Assembly: GCA_002729015.1 (NCBI GenBank)
Contig: PBVO01000116.1
Coordinates: 1-11,078, forward strand
DNA length: 11,078 nucleotides
DNA from: Candidatus Poribacteria bacterium
GTDB taxonomy: Bacteria; Poribacteria; WGA-4E; UBA9662
Direction: 5' to 3'
In this document: positions 1 to 7,000 of the stretch, piece by piece
Layout: each line of letters begins with the position of its first letter
How positions within the stretch are numbered: position 1 is the stretch's first letter
The notes under the pieces: generated by a model
Database searches by the model: none
Told to the model about the DNA's origin: nothing
What the model saw: the letters and a program-made list of their open reading frames with translations, nothing else
Made by a program: the position numbers and the translations under genes

Positions 1-91
1 AAGGATAACGAAATTGAGGACGATTAGCTTGTTCATCGTCTATTGTACTACCTATTCGGCCACATCCAATAACTGCTGCTCGAAATGTCAT
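1..91 (-). CDS. Gfo/Idh/MocA-type oxidoreductase, N-terminal fragment (cut by window edge)
   Basis: Only the first 30 codons are present. They begin MTFRAAVIGCGRIGSTID and continue to the window edge without a stop. The beta-strand followed by GCGRIG (residues 9-14) is the dinucleotide-binding glycine motif at the extreme N-terminus of Gfo/Idh/MocA sugar-type dehydrogenases, which oxidise or reduce sugars, inositols and related polyols with NAD(P). The ATG at 91-89 has a strong ribosome binding site, AGGAGA, four bases upstream. The gene lies 294 nt downstream of phnX on the same strand, so it may or may not share its transcript. Substrate cannot be judged from this fragment. A different Rossmann-fold dehydrogenase is possible, but the GCGRIGS.ID pattern favours Gfo/Idh. 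Confidence 0.75.
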   Translation of the reverse strand, partial: MTFRAAVIGCGRIGSTIDDEQANRPQFRYP

Positions 92-95
92 AATC

Positions 96-101
96 TCTCC
101 T
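96..101 (-). promoter_or_regulatory. Ribosome binding site of the Gfo/Idh fragment
   Basis: AGGAGA on the minus strand, four bases before the ATG at 91. It is the clearest Shine-Dalgarno sequence in the window and fixes the start of the truncated gene. Confidence 0.7.
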
Positions 102-385
102 ATTATACTAGCTAAATAATGTTAGGCTATTTTTAGATTGATTCAATTCCAGAAACAATGCACGCACAGAGTACTTTTTCTTCCTTTTTGTCGACTATAA
201 AATATTATTCAATGGGCTGAAGGAAAATGTCTGATTGACTTTAGATGAAGTCGCATCGCTGAGTTTAATAAATAACATTACAGCTTTCTTTCAAGTTCTA
301 TTTATGTTGAGACTTTAGGAAATATCAACTGAAAAAAATTGATCAAAACAGGCGGCATACTTCGATCATGAGAAAAACTGACACT

Positions 386-1252
386 TTAGCCGCTCATTGT
401 ATTAGACCAAGTTATAAGTTGTGAACAAAAAGTAAAATCGTTTGGAGAAGCTCCTTGATCTAGCAACTCATCAAAATAAGTTAAAGCAATCTCAATATCT
501 TCCACGGACTCAACTATAAAATGTGCGCCTGCATCCAACATTTGTTGACCTACTGAAGATATCATATGATCCAGTTGATTTTCCGTCAACTCCTCTACCT
601 CTTCTGAGGAAAGCCCCAACAAGTTCCCAGTCCGTGTAACTCCGACATTCCAACAGCCTGCATTTACTCCGGCCTTAACTCCGAGTATTGTATCGTCAAC
701 TTTCACAATTGTAGACATCGGATAAACATCCAATCGTTTTGATGCTTCATATAGTAAGTAAGGTGCAGGTCGACCACGTGGTGCATCTTCAGCACAAAGA
801 ATTAGGTCAGGCTCATATCCTTGTTCTTTCGCAATAGCCGAAACATCGGTCATCAACTCTTTCGTGTACCCTGTACTTGATCCAATTTTCAATCCGAGGT
901 TACGGCATAATTCTGCGGCTTTCGTTGCCCCTCGGATCATTTGACTATGATCTTTTAACGTTGTTTTTTGTAACGGTAAGAACTGTTTATACATTTCGTC
1001 AACATCTGGATCGGCAGACGATCTACCAAATCTCTCAACCCACTTTTTCTGAACCTCTGGCATTTGAGTAATAGCTAAAATATGTTCCCGTTTGGCCATT
1101 CCCATTGGTTCTCGCGCTTGGTCAATGGTTATTTCTATTCCTCGTTGTCGAAAGATTTCTTGAAAAACAATTGCTGGAGCCCGGCTTCCATGATCAATCA
1201 TTGTTCCAGCCCAATCAAATACAATAGCCTTGAGGTGTTTTAATGATGGCAT
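386..1252 (-). CDS. phnX: Phosphonoacetaldehyde hydrolase (phosphonatase)
   Basis: A HAD-superfamily enzyme of 288 residues that hydrolyses phosphonoacetaldehyde to acetaldehyde and phosphate, the C-P bond-breaking step of 2-aminoethylphosphonate degradation in the cytoplasm. Motif I is FDWAGT with the nucleophile Asp13. The Ala at +2, in place of the usual HAD Asp, is characteristic of phosphonatases. Lys54 in PMGMAKREHI matches the lysine that forms the Schiff base with the aldehyde (Lys53 in the Bacillus cereus enzyme). SSTGY (125-129), GRPAP (160-164) and KVDDT (184-188, usually KVGDT) supply the remaining HAD motifs and acidic metal ligands. Length is slightly above the usual size of about 270, with an extended C-terminal tail. 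AGGAA lies just before the ATG. The upstream FAD oxidoreductase ends one base earlier, so the two are surely cotranscribed. Confidence 0.95.
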   Translation of the reverse strand: MPSLKHLKAIVFDWAGTMIDHGSRAPAIVFQEIFRQRGIEITIDQAREPMGMAKREHILAITQMPEVQKKWVERFGRSSADPDVDEMYKQFLPLQKTTLKDHSQMIRGATKAAELCRNLGLKIGSSTGYTKELMTDVSAIAKEQGYEPDLILCAEDAPRGRPAPYLLYEASKRLDVYPMSTIVKVDDTILGVKAGVNAGCWNVGVTRTGNLLGLSSEEVEELTENQLDHMISSVGQQMLDAGAHFIVESVEDIEIALTYFDELLDQGASPNDFTFCSQLITWSNTMSG

Positions 1253-1253
1253 T

Positions 1254-2384
1254 TCAATTCCTACTTAAGTTATTCCAATATCGATCTGCTAACCCAAAAG
1301 CCATTGTCATTCCCGCACCACTTGTACCGACGAATAAGGAAACACAGTCGTCAACACGATGATCAAATACGGGTAATTCTGGATGCTTCGCATAGACACC
1401 ATACCATCGTTCTCTTATTGTCCAGTCATCCAATTTAATGACTTTCTTGAGCTCGCGAATCATTAATTCGTCAATTTCTGTTTTATTGAATGGTGTAATT
1501 TGATCCCCATATTCGTGGGAATCCCCCAGAATAACCTCACCATTGGGAAACTGAGATGCTAACACGTGAATACCAAACAAATCCAATTCTGGTGTTTCTG
1601 ATTGAATTCTTTGTTTCAGTTTTTCCAGAGAAAGACAATTCTCAAAACAACTGTAGTGGCGCAGAGTCAGTCCACTAGCAAGATGTGGTGTCTGGGTATT
1701 CAGCAGTTTTTTTTGAGATACAGATTTAAGCATTTGCAGTTTACACAGTACTAAATCCGATTTTATGAATTCATCTGGGTATAAGGTTTTTAAATCGCTA
1801 CCACTACATATCATGATTTTATTGGCTTCCCAAGACCTGCCGTCGGAGGAAATCATTCGATTACTCTCAATTTTGATAATCGAAGTATTAAACCGAATTT
1901 CAACATTAGGTTTTTTTAATAGCCAGTGCGCGATTTTGTGAGGAGCTGTCCGAGGATTAATTCGCAATTCAGTTGGGGAATACATCCCACCCAGCAGCCC
2001 AGATTCGTTGGCGAGCACTGATCGATTAATAACTTCCGTAGCATTAATAATTTCAGACTGGTGAGTCTTTTGACTTACAAATTCTTCCAATAAGATCATT
2101 TCATCAGAATGGTGGGCTAGGTGGATAGATCCGCATTCTTCCACTTCGACAACTTTTTCGTCATTTAGCTCTAACCAAATCTGTCGTGACAAAAGTGCGA
2201 TATCATATAGATCACCTGCATTCTGGCCGATTGGCCAAACCATACCGAAATTCCGAACCGATGCACCTTCAGCCTGCTCAGTTCTTTCGAAGATGATAGC
2301 TTTGAGTCCTCGTTTTGCAGCTTGAAAAGCATGAGCAAGCCCTACAATTCCAGCGCCTACTATGGCTACGTCATATTTTTTCAA
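1254..2384 (-). CDS. Phosphonate-associated FAD-dependent oxidoreductase (TIGR03364 type, DAO fold)
   Basis: A 376-residue flavoprotein of the D-amino-acid oxidase/glycine oxidase fold. The N-terminus KKYDVAIVGAGIVG holds the FAD-binding GAGIVG (residues 10-15), followed by Glu33 at the end of the second strand. The segment ASVRNFGMVWPIGQ is, to my knowledge, the signature of the TIGR03364 family, repeatedly found beside phosphonatase genes. The C-terminal region with LFVGTSGAGMTMAFG closes the FAD site. Related enzymes in phosphonate clusters oxidise 2-aminoethylphosphonate or N-alkyl derivatives to phosphonoacetaldehyde; that this one does so is inferred from its position one base upstream of phnX. 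The start codon appears to be TTG: no in-frame ATG or GTG lies between it and the in-frame TAG at 2418-2420, and only a weak purine-rich stretch precedes it. Family is secure, substrate is not. Confidence 0.88.
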   Translation of the reverse strand: MKKYDVAIVGAGIVGLAHAFQAAKRGLKAIIFERTEQAEGASVRNFGMVWPIGQNAGDLYDIALLSRQIWLELNDEKVVEVEECGSIHLAHHSDEMILLEEFVSQKTHQSEIINATEVINRSVLANESGLLGGMYSPTELRINPRTAPHKIAHWLLKKPNVEIRFNTSIIKIESNRMISSDGRSWEANKIMICSGSDLKTLYPDEFIKSDLVLCKLQMLKSVSQKKLLNTQTPHLASGLTLRHYSCFENCLSLEKLKQRIQSETPELDLFGIHVLASQFPNGEVILGDSHEYGDQITPFNKTEIDELMIRELKKVIKLDDWTIRERWYGVYAKHPELPVFDHRVDDCVSLFVGTSGAGMTMAFGLADRYWNNLSRN

Positions 2385-2873
2385 TTTTTTTACTCTGTTA
2401 CTTTGGCTAATAGATAGCTATTCATTTTAAAATATGATGGTTACACTGTTTGCAGTTACAAAATTATATTTTTTATTTTGTTTAGGTTAATCCACTTTTC
2501 TTCACATTCTCGAATGCTATTATCTATGCTATTCATTCTGATTACTAACGACGAAGTCATTTTATCAAAAGAAAGATTGTTAGCTCAAGTTTGTAGATTA
2601 GTAGTTCTTAGAGAAAAAGTTATTTTAGCTTTCTACACGGACTGAACTGACTATCCTTAGAATATGAAAACATACTTCTATCGACCTGCTGACACTTTTC
2701 GAGTGTATGTCTAAGTTTGAGATATGAATTATAACTATAATAATCTGACCGTCATTAATCTAAATGCCATAAAGCACAATCAAATAGGTTCTCCTTGGGC
2801 TAACTTTCCATTATCTCACGATTCTAGACTAAGGATTGTGGAAGTGATAATCAATCGACGCTATGAAGTTCAC
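2385..2873. other. 489-nt intergenic region between the dehydrogenase and the FAD oxidoreductase
   Basis: This is the longest stretch in the window without a credible gene. It is AT-rich, with no tRNA-like T-arm, tandem repeat or strong hairpin-plus-T-run terminator on either strand. The minus strand downstream of the dehydrogenase stop is closed by stop codons. A 73-codon open frame on the plus strand (2724-2945) runs into the dehydrogenase 3' end, lacks a Shine-Dalgarno sequence and resembles nothing I recognise. The part nearest the FAD gene contains a plausible promoter (2463-2490). Between that promoter and the TTG start is a short inverted repeat, ACTG-TTTG-CAGT (2445-2456), small enough to be chance. 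Confidence 0.6.
2463..2490 (-). promoter_or_regulatory. Candidate sigma70-type promoter for the FAD oxidoreductase-phnX pair
   Basis: On the minus strand TTAACC (2490-2485, four of six matches to TTGACA) is followed after 16 bases by a perfect TATAAT (2468-2463). It sits about 80 bases upstream of the TTG start at 2384, directed toward the gene. It fits a separate transcript for the FAD gene and phnX. AT-rich DNA produces TATAAT readily by chance and promoter preferences of this lineage are unknown, so support is modest. Confidence 0.35.
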
Positions 2874-3932
2874 TTATGGTTCTATCATCACTCGAAGAGG
2901 CTTGAAATTAGTCGCAAATTTGATAGCCTCGTTGATCTTTTCTAGAGGAAAAGATCTCTCAACAAGTTCAGCAAATGGATAATTATCAGCTTGTTCCAAA
3001 AGAAATTCAATGGCTTTATTTAGGTGTTCTGGACGATAATTGTGGACTCCATATATTGAGATCAATTTTCTAACTAATGACTCCGGTTTGAGAGTTAATT
3101 CAGGTACAGGCATTACTGTTCCAACCAAGATTAATTTACCACCAATAGTAAGAAAATCTAATGACCGCTGAATTAATTGGGTTGAACCTGCAAAATCAAA
3201 AATGAGATCAAAAGCACCAGCATTATCATCCATACAATCCATAAACGAATTTCCAATTTTGCTTGCACCAAACGACTTAGACAACTCAATTCGTTTCTTA
3301 TTCTGATCAAGGAATACGATTTCCTTAGCTTTTCTAGAGCTACAGTATGCTCCAGCGGTTAAACCCAACATCCCGGCACCAATAATTAGAATTCTTTTGT
3401 TCTTTACTTTTCCAGCTAGTTCCATAGATGCGATTACGGTCGCTGTTGCACAATTTACAGGACAAATTACGGTTGATTTTATTTCAGGGGGAATCTGGAA
3501 TACAGTAGCTTGTGCAGGCAATAAAACCATGTCCGAGAAACCACCAAGTAAAGGTCCATCTCCATGTACATACTCATGTCCGAATTTCTTCAATTGTCGA
3601 CATTTTTGAGGCATATCGTTTCGGCATCGATCACAATCCCGGCAACTGAAACAAACTGACCAAGTAATTCGGTGACCAACTTCTAGCTGTAAACCGTTAA
3701 AATCACGGACCGGGCTAGATAAATCAATGATCGTACCAACAACTTCATGTCCCAAAATGGTTGGTGATTTCTCACTGCGTTTACCTTGAATGGTATGGAT
3801 ATCACTTCCACAAATCGTACAGGCTTCAATTTTGACAAGTAACTCACCGTGTTTTGGTTCAGGTATTGGAAATTTTTTTATTGTCAATACTTTCTTACCT
3901 TCAAAAAATACGGCCCCTCTGCATGTACTCAT
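2874..3932 (-). CDS. Phosphonate-associated zinc-dependent alcohol dehydrogenase (HpnZ-like)
   Basis: A 352-residue medium-chain alcohol dehydrogenase. Catalytic zinc ligands are visible as Cys41 (CTICGSD), His62 and Glu63 (GHE). The structural zinc lobe has Cys97, Cys100, Cys103 and Cys111 (CRDCDRC and the following KC). The nucleotide-binding domain carries GAGMLG (185-190) with Asp209 at the end of the second strand, which favours NAD over NADP. The overall sequence, including TWSVCFSCRDCDRC, resembles the family annotated as phosphonate-catabolism-associated alcohol dehydrogenase (TIGR03366, HpnZ). Proximity to phnX supports this. A plausible reaction is oxidation of 2-hydroxyethylphosphonate to phosphonoacetaldehyde, or disposal of the acetaldehyde made by PhnX; neither can be read from sequence. 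GGTGA precedes the ATG by five bases. It is 489 nt from the FAD gene and 105 nt from the secreted-protein gene. Enzyme class is certain, pathway role moderately so. Confidence 0.88.
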   Translation of the reverse strand: MSTCRGAVFFEGKKVLTIKKFPIPEPKHGELLVKIEACTICGSDIHTIQGKRSEKSPTILGHEVVGTIIDLSSPVRDFNGLQLEVGHRITWSVCFSCRDCDRCRNDMPQKCRQLKKFGHEYVHGDGPLLGGFSDMVLLPAQATVFQIPPEIKSTVICPVNCATATVIASMELAGKVKNKRILIIGAGMLGLTAGAYCSSRKAKEIVFLDQNKKRIELSKSFGASKIGNSFMDCMDDNAGAFDLIFDFAGSTQLIQRSLDFLTIGGKLILVGTVMPVPELTLKPESLVRKLISIYGVHNYRPEHLNKAIEFLLEQADNYPFAELVERSFPLEKINEAIKFATNFKPLRVMIEP

Positions 3933-4037
3933 ATGATCACCAATTTAAATCAATATTTTGACTAAGTTCGATGTTTGGCAAACGATTTGGAATTAGGCTA
4001 TATGGGAATTCGATTACCTAAGCTTGAGGTTAGATGT

Positions 4038-7000
4038 TTATTTTAAAATTAACATTTTTCGTACTTCTATGTAGTCGCCTGCCTGCAATTGATAAAAGTA
4101 GGTTCCGCTGCCCATAGACTCACCTGTTTGTGATTTTCCATTCCAGTAAACAGCTTGTTTTTGGCTTAAATAACGACCAGCCAATTTTTGTCCTAGGTTG
4201 AACTGCCGAACCAAATATCCCTCGATGCTATAAATTGTGATCGTCACAATCGAATTGTTACTTAACTGAAAGGGAATCCAAGTTTCTGGGTTAAATGGGT
4301 TAGGGTAATTCGTCAGTAATTTTGTTACATCGGGAGTCTGTTGTTGAACAAAGTGTATTAGCAATTCTAAAATTCCAGCTTCAATTACTGATAAATTGAT
4401 TTTGTTCTGTAACTGCTTTATTACTTTTGCTAACCGATTTGTTTGTTGGCTAGTCAACGTTAGGTTTATCTGATTCGGTGCACCAGATAACGCTTGGCCA
4501 AAATTATTAGCAACCAAGACTAAATCAAAGATATTTATCAGATTGTCTTTATTAATATCTCCAGCTAAATTCGGTCCAGTCAATCCAAATTGGCCAGCTA
4601 CCATAACTAAATCGAAAATATTGGTCATCCCATCTCCATTGGCATCCCCGACTAACTCAGGTTTTTTAGAGGGTAAAATGACTGATAATTGACGATGGTT
4701 ATTGGATTTTTGGTAGTTCCTATTACCTGGCCAGTTCACGGTCAATTCCCAAATACCTGCTTGGTCAGCTAGGACTGGTTGCTCAAAATAACCATCCATA
4801 TTAGTTTGAACTCGAAAGGTAATTGTTTCCGAAGTTTCCGGTAGAAATGCAGTTAAGTCAACAAATTGATTGACTATTCCTGTATGAGGTGAATTTTTCA
4901 GACGAAGATATCCACTGATCTTAACTTCTTGCCCCAAAGTTATTTTTGCAGGAGTCCCCCATTTTAGATTTGTCTCCGCTGATTCAGTCAAAAATGTTGT
5001 TTCCTTTACGATGGGTTTGATTAAGTCCGTTCCATCAAAATGTGCACTAACCTTCCAGCGTCCTGAATTCTCTACCAATTGCCAAAACTCGATTTTTCCT
5101 TCTGCATTCGTTTGGGCCCGATGTTGAATGGATTTCTCGTGTGGATCAGCCAATAACAATTTCAGTGATAGTTGATCTACTTTTGGTAGAGGAGATACAA
5201 TCGTTTTAATTGGCTGTATAGTAAGATGTGCCGAAATCAAAACTGACTGACCAACGGTTGGATCAGTAGGAGTTATCTTGAGGTCCATAAGAGTAAAGGG
5301 CTTCGTTGATGGGGACACAATTACGGTCATTTGTTTCCGTCTTGTTTGGCCAGTATCTGAACCCGTAGCTAAAAGAATAAAAGCTCGCCCCGTTGTTTCT
5401 GCATCCGGGCTAATAGTGAGCTGGAGCATGGCGCTGGCTTGTTTGTTTTCTTCGTTGATAACAACCGAAAGAGGTTGGATTTGAGCGGAAATACCCTTTG
5501 GGAGACCAGCTAAGAATAAGAAAACCGTGTCGGAAAATCCATCCTTGGCCAAAACCGTAATTTCCGTCTGGGGTTGATCGCCAATTTGGACAGACTGTAC
5601 TGGATTCTCAATTTCCACTTTAAACTCACCTTTTGACAAGACAATAGGTTCAAAGAGTCGAACAGTAACTTGACTGAGTTGTTCATTATCGGTTTTTAAG
5701 CTCAGTTGGGCTGACCCAATTTCGGTTCCGCTAATGTAGGTAGCAGTATAGGTCCCATTCCCATTATCTACTAAATCCGTCAAGGTTCCTGTAGTAGCTA
5801 ACATTTCAATTTGTTGACCTGCTAGCCCTTTGTCCATTTGATCGAATATAGATATCTCAACTTTTGTCGTTGATTTCCCATCTGCAGGTAATGACCTATC
5901 AGTAACGACTACTTTCATTTTCATTGGTCGCATCGGTTCGGTCAATCTGATTAGGCTCATACCTATTGGGCCATCGGTTTTGACAATCAGGTTTTCCTGC
6001 CCTTTTTCAGTTCCGGCTGTATATTTTATCGTGTAGGTGCCATCCTCATGATCTTCCACCAACGAAACATAACCCAAACTAGTTTCCAGCTCGATTTTTT
6101 GGTTAGCTAATCCATTACCATTCTGATCCAAAATCGTAATATCAATAGGAGTAACTGATTTGCCGTCCGCTGGCAAACTATTCTTTTGCGGAGTAATCGT
6201 CATTTTTGTTGGTAACAGAACCTCAGTAACCTCTTCCATGAGTCGGACTGATAGCATTTTATCCCCTTGACGCAATTCATCTACTACTGTCATTCCCTCA
6301 CCTACGACCCTACCGAAAGCCGTGTAGCTACCGTCTAAGTGTGGAACATCAGCTAAACAAATATAAAACTGACTCCCAGCTGAATCTGGGTGTGTTGATC
6401 TAGCCATAGCTAAAACACCTCGGGTATGTTCGGGCATTTTAGCTTTCAACTTAGGATCCTGAAATTCACCTTTGATTGTCCAGCCTGGTCCTCCGGTCCC
6501 ATTACCTAGTGGACAGCCACCTTGAATCACAAACAATGGTACATAACGGTGGAAGGTTAGTCCGTCATAAAATTGTTGCCGGATAAGCTTATAGAAATTT
6601 TGGACTGTCAATGGTGCGGACTCAGGATAAACAGTGAGTCGAATTTTTCCTTTGCTAGTATCAATCAATACATCCGGAAAAGTTTCGGTTTCAATCGGCT
6701 GAGTCTCAAGCCTTTGGCCTCGACCATGTTCATAAGCTCCAAGATCAGGTTGAGTTTGGCTCGGAAATGGCCTATCTTGTCCCTCAATATCTACTGTTGG
6801 CATACTTTCATCTTTGATCCCACTACCTATAGCTGGCGATTCATCTTGTAAGCGGTAGTCACCAGTGGTAGGATTCACAAATTTGGGATCTGCATTAATA
6901 TTGCCAGTTCCCCATTTCAAGGTGACTGTCTCATCTGTGATGACGGAAGTTTTTCCACCTTGAATCAGACTATATGAAATGTCAACTACGATTGGTTGTC

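Noticed and set aside
102..107. TATAAT on the minus strand just upstream of the Gfo/Idh fragment
   Set aside because: It lies only ten bases from the ATG, so a transcript starting from it would cut into the ribosome binding site, and no reasonable -35 element is present at 16-18 bases.
329..348. TTGATCAA followed by a run of T on the minus strand downstream of phnX, considered as a terminator
   Set aside because: The palindrome is eight bases with no loop, so it cannot form a stable terminator hairpin.
2724..2945. 73-codon open frame on the plus strand
   Set aside because: It overlaps the 3' end of the dehydrogenase gene on the opposite strand, has no Shine-Dalgarno sequence and shows no family resemblance.
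4019..4033. Imperfect palindrome ACCTCAAGCTTAGGT after the secreted-protein stop, considered as a terminator
   Set aside because: The stem is short and mismatched and no T-run follows on the minus strand.
3933..4037. Promoter for the alcohol dehydrogenase in the 105-nt gap
   Set aside because: TTGCCA followed after 17 bases by AAATAT matches the -10 consensus at only three positions; too weak to call.
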